The notes beneath the pieces were generated by a model that saw only the letters and a program-made list of their open reading frames with translations, made no database searches and was not told the DNA's origin. From Heliobacterium chlorum (GTDB lineage: Bacteria > Bacillota > Desulfitobacteriia > Heliobacteriales > Heliobacteriaceae), in NCBI RefSeq assembly GCF_014502795.1, contig NZ_JACVHF010000013.1, positions 28,158 to 92,157 on the forward strand: 64,000 nt of DNA, read 5' to 3'. Below are positions 16,095-24,015 of the stretch, piece by piece (the first letter of the stretch is position 1; every line of letters starts with the position of its first letter). A program made the translations under genes and the position numbers.

Positions 16095-16379
16095 ATGACA
16101 ATTGAACAAATTAAAGAGCGGTTGGAACAATTACGATCCAATACGCCTATCATCGCAGGTATGAAGCATGAGTATGAGATAATAGAAGAAAGACAGTGGG
16201 TTAATCTGTACATAGAGAACGAACACTATTCCTACACCATTTCAGCAGAGAAGAATCTTCTGAGTGGGTATGCAATGAGATACGATCACCTTACTTTTAA
16301 TTTTCCAGAAGGGGAGTTCAATGAAGAAACGTGGACTAAAATTATTAATGAGATAATTTCATTTGAAGAAGAGATATAA
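16095..16379 (+). CDS. Small hypothetical protein (94 aa)
   Basis: ATG behind AAGGAG with good spacing. The acidic 94-residue product starts with a helix (IEQIKERLEQLRSN) followed by alternating strands (ERQWVNLYIENEHYSYTIS) and an acidic tail. No signal peptide or membrane segment. I cannot name the family. It lies directly after the transposase fragment and before the marR gene, and is more AT-rich than the biosynthetic genes to the right. Confidence 0.6.
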   Translation: MTIEQIKERLEQLRSNTPIIAGMKHEYEIIEERQWVNLYIENEHYSYTISAEKNLLSGYAMRYDHLTFNFPEGEFNEETWTKIINEIISFEEEI

Positions 16380-16474
16380 TCAGCCGTTCTTTCATTAAAA
16401 TTTACCGGGCTATGGAAAACTTGAAAAACACGTGTCTTATATAGTTAATGCACCAACGGGTGGGAGGACAACCC

Positions 16475-16948
16475 ATGAACAAAGAAGAACAGGTTATAAT
16501 GGGCTTTAGGGACTTATTTAACAAGATGGTTTGGCTTAATAAGTTTAAGATGGAAGAGAGTCTTAAGGGGTATAAGTCTTCCGAAGTACATTGCATCGAA
16601 TACATTGGAAGAAATCTAGATTCCAACGTGACAAAACTTGCGGAGTCCTTTTATATGACTAGGGGTGCCATCAGTAAATTAACGAAGAAGCTCATAGAAA
16701 AAGGTCTCATCGAAAGCTACCAGAAGCCGGATAACAAGAAAGAAATCTATTTTAGGCTTACGGAGCAGGGGAAAGTAATTTATAAAATCCATGCGGAACT
16801 GCACAAAGAGTTTCAAGAGCGGGATAAAGACGTATTTGAGCAGGTAACTGAGGAACAGTTTGACAGTATGCTTCGCTTTGTAGAAAAGTATAGTAGGCAT
16901 TTGGATGCAGAAATAAAGAAGCTGGGTGTAGATATTCAGTCGGAATAA
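16475..16948 (+). CDS. MarR-family transcriptional regulator
   Basis: 157 residues from ATG 16475 (GGGAGGACAACCC upstream). The winged-helix core is clear: LAESFYMTRGAISKLTKKL as recognition region and the wing YQKPDNKKEIYFRLTEQG. It precedes an MFS efflux gene whose promoter contains two similar palindromic sites, so it most likely represses that pump until a toxic ligand binds. A terminator separates the two genes. Confidence 0.92.
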   Translation: MNKEEQVIMGFRDLFNKMVWLNKFKMEESLKGYKSSEVHCIEYIGRNLDSNVTKLAESFYMTRGAISKLTKKLIEKGLIESYQKPDNKKEIYFRLTEQGKVIYKIHAELHKEFQERDKDVFEQVTEEQFDSMLRFVEKYSRHLDAEIKKLGVDIQSE

Positions 16949-16971
16949 ATTTAAATAATCAAAATGAAACC

Positions 16972-17010
16972 AAAGGCAGCCCAACTCTATTGAGAACAGG
17001 CTGCCTTTTT
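16972..17010 (+). terminator. marR terminator
   Basis: AAAGGCAGCC / GGCTGCCTTT, ten pairs, then TTATT. Confidence 0.8.
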
Positions 17011-17019
17011 ATTGTGATT

Positions 17020-17080
17020 ATTTTGTTGACAAGGAAACAAAATAACGATACGATAAATATGTTTCCGAGGAAGCAAAATC
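17020..17080 (+). promoter_or_regulatory. Efflux promoter with two MarR-type operators
   Basis: TTGACA (17026-17031), 17-base spacer, TACGAT (17049-17054). A palindrome with eight-base arms, ATTTTGTT / AACAAAAT (17020-17043), covers the -35 box. A second, related site, TGTTTCCGAGGAAGCAAAAT (17060-17079), lies just past the -10 box. Both share GGAA(A/G)CAAAAT. The placement predicts repression by the upstream MarR protein. Confidence 0.65.
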
Positions 17081-17104
17081 ATAACTTTTGAAGGGAGAAT
17101 GTAA

Positions 17105-18340
17105 GTGTTCAAATTTAGATCACACAATGAACAGAACACCGCACAAACTGTAGATAAAAAGGCGTTACTATTCGGTCTTATGTCTGTGTTTCTTTGCGGA
17201 ATAGGCTTCAGCATCATAGCACCGGTTGTCCCATTCTTAGTGCAGCCTTATATAAGCAATCCGGGAGATCAGGCTATCGTTGTTACGTTGCTGACCTCTG
17301 TTTATGCAGTCTGCGTGTTTTTTGCGGCCCCCGTACTTGGCGCTTTGAGCGACAAATATGGCCGTCGTCCATTGCTCTTAGTATGCCTTTTAGGTTCCGC
17401 CATCGGGTACTTCGTTTTTGGCATCGGAGGAGCTCTATGGGTACTCTTTGCTGGACGCATAATCGAAGGTATAACAGGCGGAAGCATAAGCACTATCTTC
17501 GCATATTTTGCAGACATCATTCCCAGAGAACAGCGAACCAAATACTTTGGATGGATGAGTGCAGTTGTCGGTGTAGGTACCGTCATTGGCCCAACGCTAG
17601 GCGGATTACTTGCCAAGTTTGGTTATTCTGTACCCATGTATTTTGGAGCCATAATAACCTTATTGAATGTGGTTTATGGGTTCTTTTTTATGCCCGAGAG
17701 CCTTGACAAGAATAATAGGCTGAAAGAGATTACCTTAGTAAGACTGAATCCATTCACACAGCTCGCAAACGTACTTTCCATGAAAAACTTAAAAATGCTA
17801 CTTGCCTCAGCGTTCTTACTTTGGATACCCAACGGATCATTACAGGCAGTTTTTTCACAATTTACAATGGATACTTTCAGTTGGAAGCCTGCCCTAATCG
17901 GACTTATGTTTTCAATTATGGGTGTCCAAGACATCATTTCCCAAGGTTTCATCATGCCAAAGCTTTTGATAAAACGTAGTGATAAACAGATAGCCATTCT
18001 TGGAATGGTTTCGGAGATTATGGGATACGGTCTTATTGCAGCATCGGCGTTGTTCTCATTCTATCCCCTTTTTATCGTTGGAACGTTTATATTTGGTTTT
18101 GGCGATTCGATCTTTGGGCCTTCCTTCAATGGGATGCTCTCCAAATCTGTTGATTCTAGTGAACAAGGACGGATTCAAGGAGGTAGCCAATCGATTCAGG
18201 CTTTAGCAAGAATGATTGGGCCTATCATGGGAGGGCAATTCTATGTATCCCTGGGTCATGCCGCGCCCGCGTTTATGGGTATGATCCTTATCGCAGCAGC
18301 AATACCCGTTTTGTATAAAGGTACGCATGTAAATATGTGA
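17105..18340 (+). CDS. MFS multidrug/tetracycline-type efflux transporter
   Basis: 411 residues, GTG start behind AAGGGAG. Twelve membrane helices. The motif A loop is GALSDKYGRRPLLL, the classical G-x-x-x-D-R/K-x-G-R-R/K signature of DHA1/TetA-like pumps. Motif C-like GVGTVIGPTLGGLL lies in helix 5. It follows a MarR gene and has two operator-like palindromes in its promoter, which fits a ligand-induced efflux pump. The substrate is unknown. Confidence 0.9.
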   Translation: MFKFRSHNEQNTAQTVDKKALLFGLMSVFLCGIGFSIIAPVVPFLVQPYISNPGDQAIVVTLLTSVYAVCVFFAAPVLGALSDKYGRRPLLLVCLLGSAIGYFVFGIGGALWVLFAGRIIEGITGGSISTIFAYFADIIPREQRTKYFGWMSAVVGVGTVIGPTLGGLLAKFGYSVPMYFGAIITLLNVVYGFFFMPESLDKNNRLKEITLVRLNPFTQLANVLSMKNLKMLLASAFLLWIPNGSLQAVFSQFTMDTFSWKPALIGLMFSIMGVQDIISQGFIMPKLLIKRSDKQIAILGMVSEIMGYGLIAASALFSFYPLFIVGTFIFGFGDSIFGPSFNGMLSKSVDSSEQGRIQGGSQSIQALARMIGPIMGGQFYVSLGHAAPAFMGMILIAAAIPVLYKGTHVNM

Positions 18341-18497
18341 ACCACGAGAAATAAGTTTTGTCTTAAAAAAATCTTAAAACCAAATTCATAAAATACCCAA
18401 GATTTGTTCACAGAATGGACACAATCAAGCGTTACGATATATCTGTAAGGAGAACTTACCACAGAAAAATAAAAACGAACTCAAGGAGATGAAAGTC

Positions 18498-19607
18498 ATG
18501 AAACCAACCAAATTGAATAAAGCTATCTGTGGCCTCGTGATGGGCGGAATCTTGCTGATCGGCGGTATCGCTTTTGCAGCCGATTCCACCAATGCGCAAC
18601 CGTCCATGTGGGGACGGCATCAGAGCCAAGGGAAAGAACAAGGTCCACGGATGATGGGGACCCATATTAAAGATATTCTTTCCTCGTTAGTGACTGCCGG
18701 AACGATAACCCAAGCACAAGCCGATCTGATTACAGCGGCCCTTCCGCAACCACCCCAAAATTCGCTGAATCAGCTGGTGACAAACGGTACGGTAACTCAA
18801 GATCAACTCAATGCGATTCTGCAAGCCCTTCACGGAAACAAACAAGGCGACCTAAAAGGGGATAAACGGGAAAACCCGCTTACTAAACTGGTGAGTGACG
18901 GCGTGATTACCCAGGCCCAGGCCGATGCGATCAAAGCGAAATTCCCCAAACCCAGTGAAAAAGCTGCCGACAAATCCCAAGCGCCTGTAAAGTTTGAAGA
19001 TATTCTCGCTTCTCTTGTAACCGATAATACGCTGACGCAAGAACAGTCCGAGGCGATTGCCGCCGCTATGCCCAAACATGATGGCCCCTTCGCCCAATTC
19101 GTTCAAGAAGGAACCATCACTGCAGAACAAGCCAAAGCGATTATGGACAAATTCCCGAAACCCGGAGATAACCAACAAGGTACACCTGTAAAATACGAAG
19201 ATATCTTGTCTACACTGGTGAGCGACGGTACCCTGACGCAAGCGCAAGTTGACACTATGAAAGCATCGATTCAACAGGAACGGGAAAAACACAGCCCGGC
19301 GAACTTACTGGCTCCCCTCGTCACGGCTGGTACCATCACGCAAGCTCAAGCTGATGCAGCGGTCGCCCTTCTGCCGACGCCTGGCAGTCAGCCTGCCGAA
19401 AAGAAAGCTCCCCTATCGCTGAAAGATACCTTGGCGAACTTGGTCACAGCTGGTTCCATTACTCAAGCCCAAGCCGATGCAATCTTAGCGAAACTCCCTC
19501 AACGTCCGGCAAATGATAATGGACAGGCTGGAACCAAACAAGGAAACGCCGGGGGGAAATCCTTCGGTGGATTCGGTGGCGGCTTCCACGGACGCGGAAT
19601 GCGATAA
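18498..19607 (+). CDS. Secreted protein with eight LVTxGTITQAQADAI repeats
   Basis: 369 residues, start ATG 18498 (AAGGAG upstream; the earlier ATG lies in that site). A signal peptide of about 27 residues is followed by eight repeats of 35-45 residues, each centred on a version of LVTAGTITQAQADAI and ending in a short Lys/Pro linker. The Gly-rich tail ends GGFGGGFHGRGMR. The repeat unit resembles the helix-turn-helix of DUF2680-type secreted proteins of Firmicutes, whose role is unknown. The near-identity of repeats 7 and 8 suggests recent expansion. Stand-alone gene with a perfect 14-bp terminator. Confidence 0.8.
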   Translation: MKPTKLNKAICGLVMGGILLIGGIAFAADSTNAQPSMWGRHQSQGKEQGPRMMGTHIKDILSSLVTAGTITQAQADLITAALPQPPQNSLNQLVTNGTVTQDQLNAILQALHGNKQGDLKGDKRENPLTKLVSDGVITQAQADAIKAKFPKPSEKAADKSQAPVKFEDILASLVTDNTLTQEQSEAIAAAMPKHDGPFAQFVQEGTITAEQAKAIMDKFPKPGDNQQGTPVKYEDILSTLVSDGTLTQAQVDTMKASIQQEREKHSPANLLAPLVTAGTITQAQADAAVALLPTPGSQPAEKKAPLSLKDTLANLVTAGSITQAQADAILAKLPQRPANDNGQAGTKQGNAGGKSFGGFGGGFHGRGMR

Positions 19608-19640
19608 AAGATAAACCTTTGCGAACCGGACATTTCGAAT

Positions 19641-19680
19641 ACGAAGTATCTACGAAATATCGTAGATACTTCGTTGTTTT
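19641..19680 (+). terminator. Rho-independent terminator
   Basis: Perfect 14-bp stem ACGAAGTATCTACG / CGTAGATACTTCGT then TGTTTT. The following 200 bases to 19897 show no gene. Confidence 0.85.
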
Positions 19681-19897
19681 AATGCCGTTTTTCTTTTTTC
19701 GATTATCGTATAAGGGGTATTCGGTTCACTATGAACCATAGTTGGGTAGAAACTATAACTGGTTAATGACTTGGATTAATGTACTTGGAACGGTTATGTT
19801 TTGGGAACGTCTGTCATTATGAATGAAACGACGATGAATCCTATGGAATATCTCTTCATTTCATACCCTACCCATCAACAACAGTTGATAAGCAGAT

Positions 19898-20551
19898 CTA
19901 CACCGTAATACGGATTTGAATTTTCGACGTTTTTAAACCGAGACGCCGTTGAAGGTCAGGTGCCACTCCTACAACAATCGTCGAACCAGCTTGAAGAGAT
20001 TCAAATATGTAGTGATATCCTGAAACGGTGGTTCCACTGGAACCCTGTATATCAAAAGGTATATTTGATAGGATTTTCAGGTGATCGTGATAGTCACCGC
20101 TCTCCTGTAATCCTTTCAGTGGACCCATTTGCTCATACTTGGCGGGGAGCGTCGAAGACATTTGAATCCGCTGTGATAGGACAAGCCGAATCTTAGAATC
20201 GTGCATCTCTATCACACCGTCGCTGGGGATGGGTGTATCATTAACGGTTAAAGTATAATGACAGAGTTTTTCGGCAACAGAGATGAGTTGTTCCTCGGTC
20301 ATTGTTTTCAGAGCCACTTCGTTAAACTCTTTATAATCTTCAAGTTCCTTTTGTAGGGCTAGGTCTGGTAACGCTGAAGAGGAAATATCATGAGAGGTTG
20401 GTGGATTTTCTGTAGGAACCGCATTTACAGGTTGCGATGGATGAATAGCACTGCATCCAGTCAATGGGAACAGCAACAGACAGCAGCTTATTGCGGCTTT
20501 TGTCGCCAATTTGTTGCTATTGAAACTCTTCAACAAGCCCGATTTCACCAT
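19898..20551 (-). CDS. Lipoprotein of unknown function
   Basis: 217 residues with a lipobox (CCLLLFPLTGC), so lipid-anchored on the outer face of the membrane after cleavage before the Cys. A Pro/Ser-rich spacer precedes a compact domain of about 150 residues that begins with a helical ALQKELEDYKEFNEVALKT and ends in strands (STIVVGVAPDLQRRL). No family recognised. GGAGGGG lies five bases before the ATG. The small membrane protein gene just upstream is probably co-transcribed. Confidence 0.75.
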   Translation of the reverse strand: MVKSGLLKSFNSNKLATKAAISCCLLLFPLTGCSAIHPSQPVNAVPTENPPTSHDISSSALPDLALQKELEDYKEFNEVALKTMTEEQLISVAEKLCHYTLTVNDTPIPSDGVIEMHDSKIRLVLSQRIQMSSTLPAKYEQMGPLKGLQESGDYHDHLKILSNIPFDIQGSSGTTVSGYHYIFESLQAGSTIVVGVAPDLQRRLGLKTSKIQIRITV

Positions 20552-20586
20552 AGTAACCCCTCCATGTATATCGATCGTAGTACTCC

Positions 20587-20787
20587 CTAATGGAGAAACA
20601 TCCTCGCCACAGCATAGATGAATACAACAAATGAAACCAAATATAAAACAGGCAAAGAGGAACGAATAATTCGATGCTGTAACCTCACAAAGTCTTCCCG
20701 TTTATGCACCGCGATGAACAACCATCCGACAAGTATACCTATTATCGAAAAATACCCGTATCCATCATCAAACACGATAGGCACCAC
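20587..20787 (-). CDS. Small two-helix membrane protein
   Basis: 66 residues with two hydrophobic segments (YFSIIGILVGWLFIAV and SSLPVLYLVSFVVFIYAV) separated by a basic loop (HKREDFVRLQHRIIR). GTG start with no convincing ribosome site. It lies 35 bases before the lipoprotein gene in the same direction. No family recognised. Confidence 0.5.
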   Translation of the reverse strand: MVPIVFDDGYGYFSIIGILVGWLFIAVHKREDFVRLQHRIIRSSLPVLYLVSFVVFIYAVARMFLH

Positions 20788-20840
20788 CCTATAATTTCAC
20801 TAAGTGGTTCACAGAATTCAGTTATATCTAGAACAGTATT

Positions 20841-20917
20841 GCTATTTGACCCGTTTAAATAGCATTGCTTTTCGCAGACAATTGGTATCCGTAATATGGA
20901 ATTAATGGATACCAATT
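20841..20917. promoter_or_regulatory. Two inverted repeats between divergent genes
   Basis: GCTATTT / AAATAGC (20841-20863) and a perfect 11-base pair AATTGGTATCC / GGATACCAATT (20880-20890, 20907-20917). They lie in the 210-base gap upstream of the small membrane protein gene and could be operators or RNA hairpins. Confidence 0.45.
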
Positions 20918-20997
20918 AGAGACGCGAACGATATTTTCCTGTTGAGATTGAAAAAATACTTCACGCTAACTTTTCAGAGCGCGTAGCCAGCAGAATA

Positions 20998-21261
20998 TTG
21001 ATGGATTATGGAAATCTTGTATTCTTAGTTACTCTGACGGTTGTACTGATCGTGTTATTGGTTGGTTTCATTCGGGAACGCCAGTTAGATTATCATCGAA
21101 AAAATGTAAGTTTACTCGACAGGGAAACCACACTTTTGAAGATCCATCTTGAAAGGTGGATTTTTTTGCCACGGTATATGCCTATATACGAAAAGATAGT
21201 AGAAACTTTACAAACAAAAGAATGTCTAACTCGTACCTATTATTGCTATAATTTCTATTGA
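20998..21261 (+). CDS. Doubtful small membrane protein
   Basis: Frame of 87 codons opening with a membrane helix (LVFLVTLTVVLIVLLVGF). There is no ribosome site at the TTG/ATG start, and a terminator-like hairpin (ATCCATC / GGTGGAT then seven Ts, 21142-21168) lies inside the frame. It may be the remnant of a longer gene. Confidence 0.25.
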   Translation: MMDYGNLVFLVTLTVVLIVLLVGFIRERQLDYHRKNVSLLDRETTLLKIHLERWIFLPRYMPIYEKIVETLQTKECLTRTYYCYNFY

Positions 21262-21275
21262 AAGGGAGGTTAGAG

Positions 21276-21470
21276 ATGATAGGGATAAACCATGCGGAAG
21301 TGGAGCAACTCTTTCTGAAAAAAGGTATCGACGACGACAAACTATTATCTGCCGGAGAGGTTAAGGAAATCGTGAAAGAAATCATCTTGATCAACAATGC
21401 GGCTATAGAAAAGAAGTTAGCCGACGCCATGGCAAAAATTTTTGGAATACCCCAGAATCCAGAGCATTGA
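21276..21470 (+). CDS. Small hypothetical protein (64 aa)
   Basis: ATG 21276 follows GGGAGG. The acidic product reads as two or three helices (AEVEQLFLKKG, AGEVKEIVKEIILINNAAIE) with no cysteine and no signal. It resembles small phage-type or regulatory proteins only in size. A terminator follows after about 70 bases. Confidence 0.5.
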   Translation: MIGINHAEVEQLFLKKGIDDDKLLSAGEVKEIVKEIILINNAAIEKKLADAMAKIFGIPQNPEH

Positions 21471-21538
21471 AGAAAGTAAAAACAGCTTTAAGGAGAGCTC
21501 CGAGTCAGGCGCTTTTTTGATCCGTTACAAAAAAATGA

Positions 21539-21577
21539 AAAAAAGCCCCATTCCTCTTATAAGGTTGGGGCTTTTTT
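21539..21577. terminator. Bidirectional terminator
   Basis: AAAAAAGCCCCA / TGGGGCTTTTTT, 12 perfect pairs, with A-run and T-run on both strands. It serves both the small plus-strand gene and the convergent lipoprotein gene. Confidence 0.9.
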
Positions 21578-21580
21578 GTT

Positions 21581-22153
21581 TTACTTGCCCGGTGTCGGAG
21601 CGGCATTTTGAAAAATGGTTGCTACCTGCTGATCTAAAGCACTGGCTTCGGCAAAGTAACCGTTAGCGACAGTAACTCTGGATAAATCGTTGTTTTCTAA
21701 AGCCGCTATAAACTCGTTCATTCCCTGATTGTTTTTTGTAATCATCTTTATCATGGTATCTTGGGCTTCACGCATTGACGAAGGCGGATTAATCCCTGAA
21801 AGTTGTTCAGACGACTTCGCGTAAGACGGTAGAATTTCGTCCCTTATTTTCTGGGCGAAGTCTTTTCCACTCAAGGTACCATTAGCAGCTTGTTGGCGGA
21901 GGTTTTCAAAGTTGGTATTGTTTTTTTCGATATCAGCGAAGATAGGTGTAATTTTTAAGAGATATTCAGCCGTTTCAGCCTCAATTGTCGGAGACGATTG
22001 ACTCGAAGATGGAGTAGGTTCGGGAGCGGGGACATTTGTAGCGGTACTTTGCTGCTGGTTACTGCTAGCCGGAGCCTGATTACTACCTCCGCCGCAACCG
22101 GTCAGTGCAAGAATGGCAGAAGCCACTACGCCAATAAGAACCTTCTTGAACAT
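21581..22153 (-). CDS. Lipoprotein with helical domain
   Basis: 190 residues. Signal peptide with lipobox ILALTGCGGG, a Gln/Ser/Pro spacer, then a mostly helical domain of about 130 residues (NTNFENLRQQAANG, SREAQDTMIKM-like helices). The arrangement resembles secreted helical-bundle lipoproteins of unknown role. GGGGAAAGGA precedes the ATG at 22153. Stand-alone. Confidence 0.75.
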   Translation of the reverse strand: MFKKVLIGVVASAILALTGCGGGSNQAPASSNQQQSTATNVPAPEPTPSSSQSSPTIEAETAEYLLKITPIFADIEKNNTNFENLRQQAANGTLSGKDFAQKIRDEILPSYAKSSEQLSGINPPSSMREAQDTMIKMITKNNQGMNEFIAALENNDLSRVTVANGYFAEASALDQQVATIFQNAAPTPGK

Positions 22154-22159
22154 TTCCTT

Positions 22160-23470
22160 TCCCCTTTCATATAAATGTTTCTACTCCACTAATAATTTAT
22201 ACTCAACGAAACAATTTCATGCTTAAACAAAAAATTATTTGAACATATCGATATGACCCGGGGCACCGACTGACGATAAAGCGCCCGGACAAGCTGATTG
22301 TTTCAGCGACGAAACGAGAATCCGGGCCAAAGATGCTAGAGAGCACAATCGACCCACCGATTAGACGAGTAAACATACTGACCGGGGAAATTGAACGATT
22401 CAAGTCGACTTTTCAAGACGTATCCACACCTGTTAACAAACTGTGAGCAATTTCTGGAAATTTCTTAGGGAGGGAGCATTATGCCAGAGCTAACCGCAGA
22501 CCGGAAGCTGCCACTGCGGAATTAGCGATAAGAGCAATTGAACCATTTGGGAGTACGATGTAACGGCTTTTTATGGAGAAATTGACCGATAAATCTAAGA
22601 CGAACGCATAAAAAAATACCCCGCAAAAACGCGGAGTGCTACTAACTGGAGCTCTTCAGAGGGCAAAAGCACATTAGAATATATGCCGCAATAAGCGATA
22701 AGATGAGCAAAATAGAAAGTAGCCCGTTGATACGGACTCTTTCTGATAGGGTATAGGGAGATTGGAGAGATTGGAGAGATTGAGGGTTGCATTGAACATG
22801 AACCAGTTACGCAAAAGAACAGTGCAACAGTACATATTATTACCAGACTAATGGATTTTCTAATCGTGCTATGTTATCACTCAGTGATTTTTATAAAAAC
22901 AAAAATTCCCCACGAAATAATCGGGGGGGATAGAAAGGGTGGCTTGTTATGAAGGAGTGCTGATTCATGACTGTAAAATATACGTTGAAATCAATCAATT
23001 TACGGACCAAATTAGAAAAAATACCCCGCGATAACTTGCGGGGCAATGACATAGAGAGACTTAAGGCATGTCAACATTTATATATGTGCTTATAATCAGC
23101 AATATGCCTTTTTAAATCATCAAGAGAACTGACTCGTTCAGCCTTTCGGTCCTCTTTCGTATAGTAACCCCCCCCGGCACATTGCCACTGTCATGACTCG
23201 AAACATTAACAGAGACCTTCTCAACGGATAAAACTCGAGAAATAAAAAATATTTGCTAATATTTGTATTTTGTGTATGTGCAATAATTTACTGGATGATA
23301 TAATGGTGATGCAACCGGCCCATCAACTCACTATCCCCCTACTAGAGAGTACGAAACGCTAGCAGGGGGAATTCTTTTTGAATGAAAGTCCCGGTCTAGT
23401 TCTTGAAATTCCGCCGTCAAATTGCCGGTAAGGACAAAAATTAAAGGCTCACGATTTCTCGCAAGCCTCG
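22160..23470. other. Gene-poor decayed region
   Basis: No convincing long gene on either strand. Visible pieces: a start-less 58-codon open stretch near 22270-22445 on the plus strand; a good ribosome site before a 14-codon frame at 22481; a microsatellite of GGAGAGATT (three copies, 22757-22783); GC-rich hairpins with the shared start ATACCCCGC at about 22615 and 23020, and one at about 22905. This looks like eroded sequence. Confidence 0.6.
22967..23095 (+). CDS. Possible small ORF (42 aa)
   Basis: ATG 22967 lies ten bases after GAAGGAG and opens 42 codons (MTVKYTLKSINLRTKLEKI...). A CCCCGC/GCGGGG hairpin lies inside the frame. No family recognised. Confidence 0.25.
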   Translation: MTVKYTLKSINLRTKLEKIPRDNLRGNDIERLKACQHLYMCL

Positions 23471-23477
23471 ATCTCAC

Positions 23478-23523
23478 TGGAGCCGATGGCCGGGCTCGAA
23501 CCAGCTACCTATTGTTATGAATC
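23478..23523 (-). pseudogene. Degraded 3' part of a tRNA-Thr gene
   Basis: 46 bases match the 3' part of the intact tRNA-Thr(CGT) at 27733-27808, from the anticodon loop to the encoded TCCA, with about four differences and one missing base. The T-stem can still fold but the 5' part of the tRNA is absent. Same orientation as the intact copy, as expected for an attachment-site duplication. Confidence 0.75.
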
Positions 23524-23596
23524 TGTTGAAGTCTAAAAGTGTTAAATTCGATTAGAGTTGTGAGACTTGTTGTACTAGGAAGTAAAGAAGGAAGAG

Positions 23597-23752
23597 ATGG
23601 AGTATATTTTGTCAGCAGCCATGCGCAACCGGAGAGAGGTGCGGATTTGGTTGCAAGACGGGAAGTGGCTGTCGGCGAAGTTTTGTATGTAGTGGATATG
23701 GGTGTCGATCGAGGAAGTAAGGTTGAGCGACATTATCGATGTGTTGGAATAA
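23597..23752 (+). pseudogene. Small gene with in-frame stop
   Basis: ATG behind GAAGGAAG opens a frame reading MEYILSAAMRNRREVRIWLQ then DGKWLSAKFCM, a TAG at 23690, and continuing in the same frame with EEVRLSDIIDVLE and a TAA. A terminator begins four bases later. The two halves look like one small beta-rich protein split by a stop codon. Confidence 0.4.
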
Positions 23753-23755
23753 AAC

Positions 23756-23785
23756 AAACCCTGACCTATGTGTCGGGGTTTTTTC
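23756..23785 (+). terminator. Rho-independent terminator
   Basis: AAACCCTGA / TCGGGGTTT followed by TTTC. Confidence 0.75.
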
Positions 23786-23883
23786 ATTCGGAGTCCTGTC
23801 TGAATGGTCAGCTTTTAAACTTTTAACAAACAAGGAGTCGATGTAAGCAGGAAAAGAGAGAATTTTCTAGTAATAAAGTGATA

Positions 23884-23912
23884 TTGACATAAATAACAGG
23901 AGTGCATAACGT
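23884..23912 (+). promoter_or_regulatory. Candidate promoter of the SLH protein gene
   Basis: TTGACA, 17-base spacer, TAACGT, about 100 bases before the start codon. Confidence 0.45.
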
Positions 23913-24015
23913 TCATTAACCAGAACTACAAAAAAGCTAAAGGGAGGCGGGTAAAGTTTTTATATCGGAGTAGGAAACAGCTCAATTAATATTTGATAAG
24001 AAGGAGGAAGAAACG

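Noticed and set aside
22595..22792. Minus-strand frame with SPISPIS start
   Set aside because: The repeat is just the GGAGAGATT microsatellite in translation, and the end lies in a hairpin.
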